Of a stretch of 64,000 bases of DNA, positions 43,688 through 52,937 are shown one piece after another (position 1 is the first letter of the stretch; the number at the start of each line of letters is the position of its first letter). Made by a program: the position numbers and the translations under genes. The stretch spans positions 1-64,000 of the forward strand of contig CANNGA010000007.1 in assembly GCA_947504035.1 (NCBI GenBank), given 5' to 3'. The DNA is from an uncultured Flavobacteriaceae bacterium (GTDB lineage Bacteria > Bacteroidota > Bacteroidia > Flavobacteriales > Flavobacteriaceae). Under the pieces are notes generated by a model. That model saw only the letters and a list, made by a program, of their open reading frames with translations. It did not search any database and was not told the origin of the DNA.

Positions 43688-45646
43688 TTGATATCAGCAG
43701 CATCCATAGATCAGGTTTTTGAAACGTCTAGAGTAGAGGAAGTTATAGGCGATTTTGTACAGCTTAAAAAAGCAGGGAGTAATTATAAAGGCCTAAGTCC
43801 ATTTAGTGATGAGCGTTCTCCTAGTTTTATGGTGTCGCCTGTAAAGCAAATTTGGAAAGATTTTAGTACAGGAAAAGGGGGGAATGTGGTTGCTTTTTTA
43901 ATGGAACATGAACATTTTACTTATCCAGAAGCGATAAAATACCTCGCAAGAAAGTACAGTATAGAAATAGAAGAAACCGAGCAAACCAATGCCCAAAAAG
44001 AGGCCGCTAATGAGCGTGAGAGTTTGTATTTGGTGAGTGATTTTGCAAACACGTATTTTCAAAAGATTTTACATAAAACAGATCAAGGAAAGTCTATAGG
44101 CTTAAGTTATTTTAAAGAACGCGGTTTTACGCCAGAAACGATAAAAACTTTCGATTTAGGCTATTCTTTAAACGAATGGCAAGCTTTTACAGACGAAGCT
44201 TTAAAACAAGGGTACCAATTAGAGTTTCTCGAGAAAACAGGACTTAGTATTGTAAAAGGCGAGAAACGGTTTGACCGTTTTAAAGGTAGGGTTATGTTTC
44301 CTATTAAAAGTATGAGTGGGCGTATTCTAGGGTTTGGCGGACGTATTTTAATCGCAGATAAGAAAGCAGCCAAATATTTAAACTCTCCAGAAAGTGATAT
44401 TTACCATAAAAGTAAAGTGCTTTATGGAATTTATAATGCGAAGCAAAGTATTGCTAAAGAAGACAATTGTTACTTGGTAGAAGGGTATACAGATGTGATT
44501 CAGTTTCATCAAACAGGAATCACCAATGTGGTGTCCTCATCGGGAACGGCACTAACGTCTGAACAAATACGCCTTATTAATAGATTAACAAAAAACATTA
44601 CCGTTTTATTTGATGGCGATGCCGCAGGTATGCGTGCCTCCCTTCGTGGTATAGATTTAATCTTAGAACAAGGGATGAATGTTAAGGTGTGTACGTTTCC
44701 ACAAGGGGAAGACCCAGATAGTTTTGCAAAACAAAATTCTTTAGAAACCTTAGAAGTGTATCTAAAAGAAAACGCAAAGGATTTTATTCAATTTAAGGCC
44801 TCAGTTTTATATGAAGATTCTAAAAATGACCCTATAAAAAAGGCGAATACCATTAGAGATATTGTAAATAGTATTTCTAAAATTCCCGATACGATAAAGA
44901 AAGAGATTTATATACAAGAGTGTGCACGTATCATGGACATTAGTGAGGAGGTATTGTTCACAACTTTAGCACAAATCGATCAAAAAGAACAGCCTGTAGA
45001 TCCTAAAAAGAACACTAAAGGGGCAAAAAGTTTTCAGGTTATAAAGCCAGAACAGCCTCCAGAAAAGGTAGACGTTCAGTATTTATTGGAACGCAAGATT
45101 ATAGAAATTTTACTGTTGTATGGTGATAAAGTTGAAGATTTTGAAGATCTCGTTTTAAAAGAAACCGACAAAGGTGATTTAGAACTAGAGCCTGTTATAC
45201 AACAAGCACGTGTGTTCGAAAAGGTATATCTCGATTTGCAAGATGATGAAATGCAGTTTTCTAATTCGCAATTTAAAACGTTATATTATACAATTATAGA
45301 ACGTTTAAATCAAGATGCGGTATTTGAATTGAAAAACTTTATTAATACAGTCGATGCCAACACAGCCAATGAAATAACAACTATTTTAATGGAGGATGAG
45401 CGTTATACCTTGGATGATTGGCATCGAATGGATATTTTTCCTAAAGAGAAAACACATTCTATAGCACAGCTAGTTAGTGAAACTATTTTAAATCTTCGCT
45501 GTTTTTTAATAGACCAAAAGGTTTTAGAGTTTCAACAAAAAACTCTGGAAAACAGGTCGGAAATTAACAGAGACATACTAGAAGAAGTAAAAGATTACTC
45601 AGGCCTAAAAATGCTACTCTCTAGAAAGCTTAGTCGTGTATTATAG
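43688..45646 (+). CDS. dnaG: DNA primase
   Basis: A 652-residue replication primase. The N-terminal CHC2-like domain (YKGLSPFSDERSPSFMVSP, WKDFSTGKGGNVVAFLMEHE) keeps the fold pattern, but the usual zinc ligands are replaced: Ser37, Ser40, Asp58 and Thr61 stand where C-P-F-H and C-x-x-C are expected. TOPRIM motifs YLVEGYTDVI and FDGDAAGMRASLR are intact. It starts at TTG 43688; the conserved N-terminus begins there. Its last 6 bp overlap the convergent response-regulator gene. Confidence 0.95.
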   Translation: MISAASIDQVFETSRVEEVIGDFVQLKKAGSNYKGLSPFSDERSPSFMVSPVKQIWKDFSTGKGGNVVAFLMEHEHFTYPEAIKYLARKYSIEIEETEQTNAQKEAANERESLYLVSDFANTYFQKILHKTDQGKSIGLSYFKERGFTPETIKTFDLGYSLNEWQAFTDEALKQGYQLEFLEKTGLSIVKGEKRFDRFKGRVMFPIKSMSGRILGFGGRILIADKKAAKYLNSPESDIYHKSKVLYGIYNAKQSIAKEDNCYLVEGYTDVIQFHQTGITNVVSSSGTALTSEQIRLINRLTKNITVLFDGDAAGMRASLRGIDLILEQGMNVKVCTFPQGEDPDSFAKQNSLETLEVYLKENAKDFIQFKASVLYEDSKNDPIKKANTIRDIVNSISKIPDTIKKEIYIQECARIMDISEEVLFTTLAQIDQKEQPVDPKKNTKGAKSFQVIKPEQPPEKVDVQYLLERKIIEILLLYGDKVEDFEDLVLKETDKGDLELEPVIQQARVFEKVYLDLQDDEMQFSNSQFKTLYYTIIERLNQDAVFELKNFINTVDANTANEITTILMEDERYTLDDWHRMDIFPKEKTHSIAQLVSETILNLRCFLIDQKVLEFQQKTLENRSEINRDILEEVKDYSGLKMLLSRKLSRVL

Positions 45647-46267
45647 TTCTAATAACTTAGCTTGATTTACTAAGTCTACCATATTATCAACTTTAAGCTT
45701 TTTCATTAAACGCGCTTTGTAAGTACTTACAGTTTTTTCGTTAATGTCTAATTCTTGAGAAACTTGCTTGTTTTTCTTTCCTATAGCAAGGAGTTTTAAA
45801 ACTTCTGTTTCGCGTGTAGATAATTTTTTAAAGAATGTACCATTCTTGTTTACTCTATTTCCAAAAGCAAGTTCTTGCGTTAAAGCATTACTAAGGTGAA
45901 TTCCACCATGGTATACTTTAGAAACCGCTTCATTTAAAATGATAACATTTTCTGTTTTGGAAATGTAACCAGCGGCACCAGCTTTAATAGAGTTAAAACC
46001 ATAAACATTCTCAGGCTGCGCACTTAACATAAGTGTTTTTACATCTGGATATTCAGATTTTAAATGTCTTAAAACGGTTAATCCGTTTAGTTTTGGTAAA
46101 TCGATTTCAGAAAGAATAACGTCAACAGGTTCTTTCTTTAAAAATTCGAGAACAGCTTCTCCGTTGTCAACGCTTCCTACGATTTTTACATCTGATGAAG
46201 CCGAAAATAAATGTTCTAACCCTTTTCTAACAATAGGGTGTGGGTCTGCAATTAATAATTTTATCAT
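45641..46267 (-). CDS. LuxR/NarL-type response regulator with altered receiver
   Basis: Receiver (~1-115) plus LuxR-type HTH (~145-205: LSTRETEVLKLLAIGKKNKQVSQELDINEKTVSTYKARLMKKL). The phosphoacceptor position reads VDVILSEIDLP: Glu where Asp is expected. One of the two acidic pocket residues is also changed (IADPHPIVRKG rather than ADDHP). The Lys of the active site (GYISKTE) remains. This suggests a phosphorylation-independent, possibly constitutively active regulator. The frame is open to 46291; Met at 46267 (MIKLLIADPHP) fits the domain start. No kinase gene adjacent. Confidence 0.92.
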   Translation of the reverse strand: MIKLLIADPHPIVRKGLEHLFSASSDVKIVGSVDNGEAVLEFLKKEPVDVILSEIDLPKLNGLTVLRHLKSEYPDVKTLMLSAQPENVYGFNSIKAGAAGYISKTENVIILNEAVSKVYHGGIHLSNALTQELAFGNRVNKNGTFFKKLSTRETEVLKLLAIGKKNKQVSQELDINEKTVSTYKARLMKKLKVDNMVDLVNQAKLLEL

Positions 46268-46377
46268 AATTCTTAGGGTTTTAATTATCATGACGTTAAT
46301 ATTAGTTTTGAGAGAGTCATGATTGAGAGTCCTCCTAGTGGCACAAAGGTAATAAAAATTATTCTATAATGCAATAC

Positions 46378-47166
46378 CTACAACAAATTAATAGGAATCT
46401 CACAAATAGGAATAGGGATCATTTTGTGTTTATTGCTGGTATTGTAGCGTTTATAAATTTTAAAAACTTCCTGTTCTCTTCCCGAAAAATCGGCATCACT
46501 TTTACCTTCACTGTCTTTTTGCATGGCCCATTCTAACTCAGGATAAGAGGCACCAATTTGGTCTTCATCACTTCTGGCATCACCAAATAGACCATCACTC
46601 GGGGCTGCATTAATAATAGATTCTGGAACGTTAAGGTAAGTGCCAATGGCGTAGACTTGAGATTTTAATAAATCGGCAATAGGACTAAGATCTACCCCTC
46701 CATCACCATATTTCGTGTAAAAACCAACACCAAAATCTTCAACTTTATTGCCTGTTCCTGCCACAAGTAAACCATACAAGCCTGCATAATAGTATAAAGT
46801 CGTCATACGTAAACGTGCTCTAGTATTGGCTAATGCCATATCTATAGTCGCTTGATCGCCATCCATAAACACTTCACTTTTAAAAGACTCAAAAACAGGT
46901 GTTAAATTAGCACGGGTGTCATCTACATTTCCAAAACGTGCTTTTAGTTGCGCAATATGCTCATGGGCGCGAGACACATGACTAGAGGCTTGATGTATTG
47001 GCATTTCAACACATAATACGTTTAAGCCTGTTTTTGCACATAGCGTAGAGGTTACAGCAGAGTCGATGCCCCCAGAAACGCCAACAACAAAACCATTAAC
47101 GCCTGCTTTAGTCGCGTACGCTTTTAACCAATTTACAATATGATCTACAACTTTTTCTGTTTGCAT
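46378..47166 (-). CDS. nadE: NAD+ synthase (ammonia-dependent)
   Basis: About 262 residues from the preferred start. Adenylates nicotinate adenine dinucleotide and amidates it to NAD+. The PP-loop VVGVSGGIDSAVTSTL is intact, followed by ARLRMTTLYYYAG, GTGNKVEDFGVGFYTKYGDGGVDLSPIADLLKSQV, characteristic of NadE. The frame is open to 47256, but MQTEKVVDHIVNWL at 47166 is the normal N-terminus and a promoter -7 element lies inside the extra part. Divergent from gldB. Confidence 0.95.
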   Translation of the reverse strand: MQTEKVVDHIVNWLKAYATKAGVNGFVVGVSGGIDSAVTSTLCAKTGLNVLCVEMPIHQASSHVSRAHEHIAQLKARFGNVDDTRANLTPVFESFKSEVFMDGDQATIDMALANTRARLRMTTLYYYAGLYGLLVAGTGNKVEDFGVGFYTKYGDGGVDLSPIADLLKSQVYAIGTYLNVPESIINAAPSDGLFGDARSDEDQIGASYPELEWAMQKDSEGKSDADFSGREQEVFKIYKRYNTSNKHKMIPIPICEIPINLL

Positions 47167-47203
47167 ATAAAGTGAATTTAATTCAGAGAATAGTACCTTT
47201 GTA

Positions 47204-47211
47204 CAAAAATA
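47204..47211 (-). promoter_or_regulatory. nadE promoter -7 element
   Basis: On the minus strand, TATTTTTG matches TANNTTTG, 37 bp upstream of the chosen nadE start. It supports Met at 47166 as the true start. Confidence 0.5.
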
Positions 47212-47254
47212 GAGCTTACACCCAATTAATAAAAATTTATAGCGCTTAGTTTCC

Positions 47255-48217
47255 ATGAAAAAAATTGTAGGTCTTATATTAGGAGTTGTCTTTATGACCG
47301 CCTGTCAAAAAAAAGATACTTTAGAAGCAACGATTGCAGCCATAAATACAGATATTAGTATAGAACGATTTGATGTCTTTTTTGGAAAAGCAACCAAAGC
47401 GAATTTGGCAGATGTGAAAAAAGCATATCCTTTTATGTTTTCCAAACGGTATAGTGATTCCTTATGGCTAGAGAAAATACAGGACACGATACACCAAGAG
47501 CTGGTGAAAGAAGTTCAAAACAAGTATAAAACAACGGCTGTTTTAGAAGAAGAACTAGAAGATATGTTTAACCATTTAAAATATTACTATCCCGAATTTA
47601 AGCTGCCTCGTGTGATCACAACAACGTCTATGGTCGATTATAAAAACAGTGTTATTGTTACAGATACAATAGCGTTACTGGCCTTGGATAATTATTTAGG
47701 AAAGTCGCACCATTTTTACCAGGGCATACAACAGTTTATTCGCGAAAATTTTGAAGCCGATCGAATAGCCATAGATTTTGCTGGTGCTTATGCCAAACGT
47801 TACATACGCCAAGCAGCACACAATACCTTTCTGGATGAAATGATTTACCATGGCAAGCAGCTGTATTTTAAAGCGTTGCTGTTGCCTCAAAAAACAGAAG
47901 CACAGATTATGGGGTATTCGCCCGAAGCCTTAGAATGGGTGCAAACGAATGAACATTATATATGGCGCTATTTTGTAGAGAAAGAATTATTATTTGATAC
48001 CGACCCTAAATTACCGATCCGTTTTATAAAGCCAGCACCTTTTAGTAAATTTTATTTGGCTGAAATTGATGGTGAATCTCCGGGGCGTATAGGCCAATAT
48101 ATAGGTTGGCGAATCGTAAAGGCTTATATGGCCAATAATACAACGGCCTTAACCGATATGCTTGATACAGCACCTAAAACTATTTTTGATACGTCTAAAT
48201 TTAAACCCCGCAAGTAA
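47255..48217 (+). CDS. gldB: Gliding motility lipoprotein GldB
   Basis: A 320-residue lipoprotein (MKKIVGLILGVVFMTAC, lipobox Cys17) required for gliding in Flavobacterium. Recognised by overall pattern (FDVFFGKATKANLADVKKAYPFMF, FKLPRVITTTSMVDYKNSVIVTD, GRIGQYIGWRIVKAYM) and by its overlap with gldC. The stop TAA overlaps the gldC start by one base (TAATG), so translation is coupled. Confidence 0.93.
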   Translation: MKKIVGLILGVVFMTACQKKDTLEATIAAINTDISIERFDVFFGKATKANLADVKKAYPFMFSKRYSDSLWLEKIQDTIHQELVKEVQNKYKTTAVLEEELEDMFNHLKYYYPEFKLPRVITTTSMVDYKNSVIVTDTIALLALDNYLGKSHHFYQGIQQFIRENFEADRIAIDFAGAYAKRYIRQAAHNTFLDEMIYHGKQLYFKALLLPQKTEAQIMGYSPEALEWVQTNEHYIWRYFVEKELLFDTDPKLPIRFIKPAPFSKFYLAEIDGESPGRIGQYIGWRIVKAYMANNTTALTDMLDTAPKTIFDTSKFKPRK

Positions 48218-48552
48218 TGGCAAAAAAAATACAATCTAAGATTGAGTTGAATGTTGAATTGGATGAAAACCGCGTGCCAGAGAAATTATTATGGACAGCC
48301 GAAGATGGCGAGATTTCAAATGCAGAAGCTAAAGCAATGATGCTATCTGTATGGGATGATAAGGCTAAAGAAACGCTTCGAATAGACTTATGGACCAAAG
48401 ACATGCCTGTTGACGATATGAAGATTTTCTTTCATCAAACATTAGTCGCTATGGCAAATACCTTTAACAGAGCAACACAAGATGAAAAAATGACGGCCAC
48501 TATGAAAGATTTTTGTGATTATTTTGCTGAAAAGTTAGAGCTGAAGACATAA
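48217..48552 (+). CDS. gldC: Gliding motility protein GldC
   Basis: A 111-residue cytoplasmic protein that enhances gliding and stabilises GldB function in Flavobacterium johnsoniae. Sequence KSKIELNVELDENRVPEKLLW-like start (IQSKIELNVELDENRVPEKL) and IDLWTKDMPVDDMKIFFHQT are typical. Translationally coupled to gldB. Converges with the peptide deformylase gene. Confidence 0.94.
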   Translation: MAKKIQSKIELNVELDENRVPEKLLWTAEDGEISNAEAKAMMLSVWDDKAKETLRIDLWTKDMPVDDMKIFFHQTLVAMANTFNRATQDEKMTATMKDFCDYFAEKLELKT

Positions 48553-48561
48553 AACCCTCTT

Positions 48562-49188
48562 TTAAGGAGCACGCTCTTCTTGCTGGTCTTTTGTTAAGTG
48601 GTCTAGGTATAGAATACCATTTAAATGGTCTATTTCATGTTGAAAAATAACAGCGGTAAAACCAGAAACGTTAGTTTTTAATTGGGTGCCAGTGGGTGTG
48701 TTGTACACAATAGATATCGTGTCTGAACGCTTGTTTAATGTCGCACTTTTATTAGGGATAGAAAGGCAACCTTCTGTTACGGTTTGTTTTGTTTTTGAAT
48801 AGTTGGTGATTTTCGGATTTAAATACACTTCAAAAGGAAAGTTGTCTTTGTCAAAACGTTGTACCCAGATGATATTTTTAAGAATGCCAACTTGAGGCGC
48901 CGCAATGCCAACGCCCATGGCACTACTATCGGTTACCGTAGCATACAAGCGTTTAATGAATTTAGACAACATAGCGTTGTTAGGATCGGGTTTTATATCT
49001 GTAGAACGTTGTCTTAGGCATAACGAATCTTTAGTGTTGGTGATTTTATAAATGCGCATGCTGGCATGGCTATCCCCATTTTGGATCAATACCTGTTCCG
49101 CAGAAGAGAATCCTGTTGCTGTCCCTGTTCTCAAACCAGAGCAGCCTATTATTAAACAGAGGCTTAAAACTAAGAGCGCTCTGGACAT
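48562..49188 (-). CDS. Lipoprotein peptide deformylase
   Basis: About 208 residues. The three deformylase motifs are intact: GVGIAAPQVG (motif I), EGCLSIP (motif II, metal Cys) and QHEIDHLNG (motif III, HExxH). Unusually it begins MSRALLVLSLCLIIGCSG, a lipoprotein signal with lipobox IIGC, so the enzyme should be membrane-anchored outside the cytoplasm rather than at the ribosome. The housekeeping def is presumably elsewhere. The frame extends to 49230 into rodA; Met at 49188 precedes the signal. Its role is unclear; it might trim formyl groups from exported peptides. Confidence 0.88.
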   Translation of the reverse strand: MSRALLVLSLCLIIGCSGLRTGTATGFSSAEQVLIQNGDSHASMRIYKITNTKDSLCLRQRSTDIKPDPNNAMLSKFIKRLYATVTDSSAMGVGIAAPQVGILKNIIWVQRFDKDNFPFEVYLNPKITNYSKTKQTVTEGCLSIPNKSATLNKRSDTISIVYNTPTGTQLKTNVSGFTAVIFQHEIDHLNGILYLDHLTKDQQEERAP

Positions 49189-49219
49189 AAGGCAATAGTA
49201 GGACGTATTAGGATGTAAA

Positions 49220-50497
49220 CTACCATTCATTAATACGGTTAGAATCTAGTTTTATAAAGATAAATAAGAGTATTGTAAATGCCCAAAGTCCCGAACCACC
49301 ATAACTAAACAGGGGAAGAGGAATTCCTATGGTAGGAATGAGACCCATAACCATTCCAATATTAATCAGGAAGTGCATAAAAATTATAGCAGCAACGCTA
49401 TAACCGTATACACGACTAAACTGCGATTTTTGCAATTCGGCAAGGTGTAAAATCCGTAGAATAAGGAATACGAAAAGAATCACCACAAAACTAGTTCCTA
49501 AAAAGCCCCACTCTTCACCAACGGTACTAAATATATAATCGGTATGTTGCTCAGGGACAAATTTCCCTGTGGTTCTGGTACCTTCTAAAAAGCCTTTTCC
49601 TGAAAACCCTCCAGAACTTATGGCTTTCTCCGATTCGTTTAGGTTGTAAGCGAAAGTACGCTTCATTTGTTCGAGCTTCTTAGGGTCTTTTTCCAAACGT
49701 AGCCATAAGCTAATACGGTCTTGTTGGTGGGGTTTTAGAATGCTTTCATAAAAGAACTTAATGCCAAACGCAAGTGTAACACCCACTGCTAATACAACAA
49801 GGGTTTGGGGTAATGTTACTTTTTTTCTGTTGAAATAATAAAATGTTAGAATAGCTACAGTAAGTTCAACGGCTACAATAGGTGCTCCAAATTTTAAAGA
49901 CAATACGGCAATAGTAGCTAGAAAAAGCCCTGTTAAAAGATAGATTTGAGGTAAGCCTTCTCTATAAAACACAAAAATAAAGGCGACATAAACAATTGTA
50001 CTTCCAGTATCATTTTGAAGTAATACAAGTATTGCTGGTGTGGCAATAATGGCAAAGGTTTGCAATTGGTCTTTAAGCCGTTTAATATCTGTATTAAGAT
50101 CACTAATGTATTTGGCAACAGCCAATGCGGTAGCTGCCTTAGCAAATTCGCTGGGTTGTATTGTCATCCCGCCAATAGCATACCATGAGGTTGCACCGTT
50201 TACATTTTTCCCAAAAATGAATAATCCCGCTAAGGATAGCATGGCGACGGCAAAAATAACACTGGAAAACCGTTCGTAAAACTTAGTGTCTAAAGCCAGT
50301 AATAGTATGATGAGGCCAAACGTAAGCAGAATAAAAATAAGCTGTTTGCCATAAGGTTGCGAGGTGTCAAAATAACTAATAGCCCCTCCACTTTGCGATG
50401 CCGAAAGGATATTTAGCCAGCCAAAACCTACCAATACTAAAAAGATAATTATGGTGATCCAGTCAAATTTAAAGTGTCTGTTCGTATGTCTAAGCAT
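49220..50497 (-). CDS. rodA: Rod shape-determining glycosyltransferase RodA
   Basis: A 425-residue SEDS-family peptidoglycan polymerase partner of PBP2. About ten membrane segments. Family signatures near the C-terminus: FVPEQHTDYIFSTVGEEWGFLG and GIPLPLFSYGGSGLWAF. An insertion with FYESILKPHQQDRISLWLRLEKDP matches SEDS periplasmic loops. It follows mrdA with a 1-bp overlap and ends the mreBCD-mrdA-rodA operon. Confidence 0.95.
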   Translation of the reverse strand: MLRHTNRHFKFDWITIIIFLVLVGFGWLNILSASQSGGAISYFDTSQPYGKQLIFILLTFGLIILLLALDTKFYERFSSVIFAVAMLSLAGLFIFGKNVNGATSWYAIGGMTIQPSEFAKAATALAVAKYISDLNTDIKRLKDQLQTFAIIATPAILVLLQNDTGSTIVYVAFIFVFYREGLPQIYLLTGLFLATIAVLSLKFGAPIVAVELTVAILTFYYFNRKKVTLPQTLVVLAVGVTLAFGIKFFYESILKPHQQDRISLWLRLEKDPKKLEQMKRTFAYNLNESEKAISSGGFSGKGFLEGTRTTGKFVPEQHTDYIFSTVGEEWGFLGTSFVVILFVFLILRILHLAELQKSQFSRVYGYSVAAIIFMHFLINIGMVMGLIPTIGIPLPLFSYGGSGLWAFTILLFIFIKLDSNRINEW

Positions 50498-52434
50498 TAC
50501 TTAGTGGCCTTATTTAGTTGGTGTAAACGTTCTTTTAATCTGTAGTATTCGTGTTCTTCTACAATTTGCAACTGGGTCCTCCCATTAATTGCGAAAGGTT
50601 GCCCCGAATAGGGTTTGGCATACTCGTTTTCTAAGGAGTGCTTTAAAAGCCATTCTTCCAAATCTGTTCTGCTAATCGTACCTTTTATATGTCTCTCGAT
50701 CATTAAACTGGCCACTTTCCCTGCAAATCGACTTCCCCAATACCCATTTTCAACAAACACTGCAATCGCAATTTTAGGGTTCACTTTAGGGGCAAAGGCG
50801 ACAAAAATAGAGTGATCTGTAAGTTGTTTTCTTATGCTGTCAACAACAGCAAAATTTTCTACGGTACCTGTTTTGCCACAAATATCAATGCCTTTCACCT
50901 GTAGGTGTTTTGCTGTTCCTTTGGTATATACGTGGTGCATCCCCTCTATAACAGGTTCGAAATGTTGTTGCGCTATCGTCGTATATTTAGGTGTGGTGAA
51001 AAAGCGAGGTATAGTATCGTTTTTAATAGACTTGATGATATGTGGGGTTAAGTAATACCCTCTGTTGGCAATAGCAGCAGTCATATTAGCCAATTGTATG
51101 GGGGTAGTCGCAACTTCTCCTTGACCTATAGCGTTAGAAATAGTGTATGTAGAGTAAAAGGTTCTGGGGTAGATGTTTTTATAATAAGCTCTGTCTGGAA
51201 TCCTGCCTTTAGCACCAACATGTAGATCGTTGTTTAAGTATTGGCCTAAACCAAAACTTTTGGCATGTTTGCTCCAGGTGTCAATACCATTAGAGGCATT
51301 ACCGTCTTTATCTAATATTTTTCTATATGTCGTTGCAAAATAGGCATTGCAAGATTCTTGTATACCCGAAGTAAGGTCGTTGCGTCGGCCTCTATGGCAG
51401 TGGCATTTCATAAACCGATTTCCGTATTTATAACCTGCGTAACACGTTACTTTGTCTTCTGGAGTCATGACGCCTTCTTGCAAAGCAATAAGAGCATTCA
51501 TTAATTTAAAAGGCGATCCTGGTTCGTATACCCCTTTTAAACTTCTATTAAAAAGTGGTTTTGCTATAGAATCGTAATATAATTTCGTGAAATTTTTGGA
51601 GCGTTTTCTACCTACCAAAAGGTTGGGGTCGTAAGTAGGAGCCGCAACCATAGCTAAAATTTCGCCAGAAGCAGGTTCTATTGCAATAACACCGCCGCGT
51701 TTATTTTGCATTAATAATTCGCCATAGGCTTGTAAATGGGCATCGATAGTAATGGTAATGTCTCTGCCTTGTTCTGGAATTGTATCGAATTTACCGCCTT
51801 TATAAGGACCAATATCTCTATTAAAGCGGTCTTTTTGTATAAATTTAATCCCTTTTTTACCTCTTAAGAGGTTTTCATAAGAGGCTTCTACACCTTGTTT
51901 CCCTTTTAAATCCCCCAATTGGTAATAGGGATCTTTGTTAATGTCGCGGTTATTAACTTCTCCAATATCTCCTAATACATTAGCGCCAATAGTGGTTTCG
52001 TATTTACGTAAGGGGCGTTTTTGGATGTAAAACCCTTTGTATTTGCGCATTTTTTCTTGTAAAATGGCGTAGTCTTCTTTAGAAAGCTGCGGCACAAATG
52101 GGGAGGCCAATCGTGGTGAGTGTCTTTTGGCACGGTCTAATTTTTTAGCGTAGGTGGCGGTGTCTATTTTTAAAAGTTTACAAAACTCCTCGATATTGAA
52201 GCTGTCGACTTCTCGAGGAATCACCATAACATCATAAGAAGGTTGATTGCCTACTAGTAAATTGCCATTTCTATCGTAAACAAAACCACGTTTAGGATAA
52301 TCCCATACTTTTCTAAGGGCATTGTCTTCGTATAAACTATCCGAACTGCCTTTGTAAATTTGAAGGTAAAATAACCGGCCAATAAATGTAATACCACTTA
52401 GAAGGACTAAGAAAAAAAGTAAAAGTCGTCTCAT
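50497..52434 (-). CDS. mrdA: Penicillin-binding protein 2
   Basis: A 645-residue class B PBP, the elongasome transpeptidase. N-terminal membrane anchor (LLLFFLVLLSGITFIGRLFYL), a dimerisation domain (YDVMVIPREV, RRPLRKYETTIGANVLG-like), then the transpeptidase motifs: SxxK in YEPGSPFKLMNA, SxN as SCNAYF, and KTG in CGKTGTVEN. Its start overlaps mreD by 4 bp and its end touches rodA. Confidence 0.95.
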   Translation of the reverse strand: MRRLLLFFLVLLSGITFIGRLFYLQIYKGSSDSLYEDNALRKVWDYPKRGFVYDRNGNLLVGNQPSYDVMVIPREVDSFNIEEFCKLLKIDTATYAKKLDRAKRHSPRLASPFVPQLSKEDYAILQEKMRKYKGFYIQKRPLRKYETTIGANVLGDIGEVNNRDINKDPYYQLGDLKGKQGVEASYENLLRGKKGIKFIQKDRFNRDIGPYKGGKFDTIPEQGRDITITIDAHLQAYGELLMQNKRGGVIAIEPASGEILAMVAAPTYDPNLLVGRKRSKNFTKLYYDSIAKPLFNRSLKGVYEPGSPFKLMNALIALQEGVMTPEDKVTCYAGYKYGNRFMKCHCHRGRRNDLTSGIQESCNAYFATTYRKILDKDGNASNGIDTWSKHAKSFGLGQYLNNDLHVGAKGRIPDRAYYKNIYPRTFYSTYTISNAIGQGEVATTPIQLANMTAAIANRGYYLTPHIIKSIKNDTIPRFFTTPKYTTIAQQHFEPVIEGMHHVYTKGTAKHLQVKGIDICGKTGTVENFAVVDSIRKQLTDHSIFVAFAPKVNPKIAIAVFVENGYWGSRFAGKVASLMIERHIKGTISRTDLEEWLLKHSLENEYAKPYSGQPFAINGRTQLQIVEEHEYYRLKERLHQLNKATK

Positions 52435-52937
52435 TTAGTTTGTCTACTAAAAATAATAGAGATTAGTACAATCATTAAAATAGTGAAAATACCTGAGAAT
52501 AACGTTTTTTGAAGCATGTAAAGTATCCTAGAACTGTTAAAAATTTCTAAAGCAAATAAAATAAGATGATGAATGAAAGTAAGCATGGCAACATAGATCA
52601 CTTTGGCGCCAAAATCGGTGTTGTCAAATTTCACATGGTTGTGTTCGTACATGGTGCCAAAAGCAAATTTCAGGAATCCAGGTCTTAGATAGGCAATCGT
52701 AACTGCTGCTGCGGCATGGATACCTCCCGAATCTGAAAATAAATCGATTGCTAAACCCAGAAAAAAACTGATGCCAATAAAAAGTAATCTACTGTTATTT
52801 GTTGGATAGAAAATAACAAATAAAATATAGATGTAAGGATTGATATATCCTAAAAAGTTAATATGATTAAACAAAACGACTTGAAGTACGACAAGCAGTA
52901 TGAACCTAACAATGTATTTTGTGTTTATACTATTCAT
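52431..52937 (-). CDS. mreD: Rod shape-determining protein MreD
   Basis: A 168-residue hydrophobic protein with about five membrane segments (IVRFILLVVLQVVLF, YIYILFVIFYP, LFIGISFFLGLAIDLF). Function assigned from size, hydropathy and position between mreC and mrdA, with coding overlaps on both sides. It belongs to the elongation complex that directs lateral wall synthesis. Confidence 0.9.
   Translation of the reverse strand: MNSINTKYIVRFILLVVLQVVLFNHINFLGYINPYIYILFVIFYPTNNSRLLFIGISFFLGLAIDLFSDSGGIHAAAAVTIAYLRPGFLKFAFGTMYEHNHVKFDNTDFGAKVIYVAMLTFIHHLILFALEIFNSSRILYMLQKTLFSGIFTILMIVLISIIFSRQTK

Noticed and set aside
47167-47256. nadE start at 47256
   Set aside because: A promoter -7 element lies inside this stretch and MQTEKVVDHIVNWL at 47166 is the normal family start.
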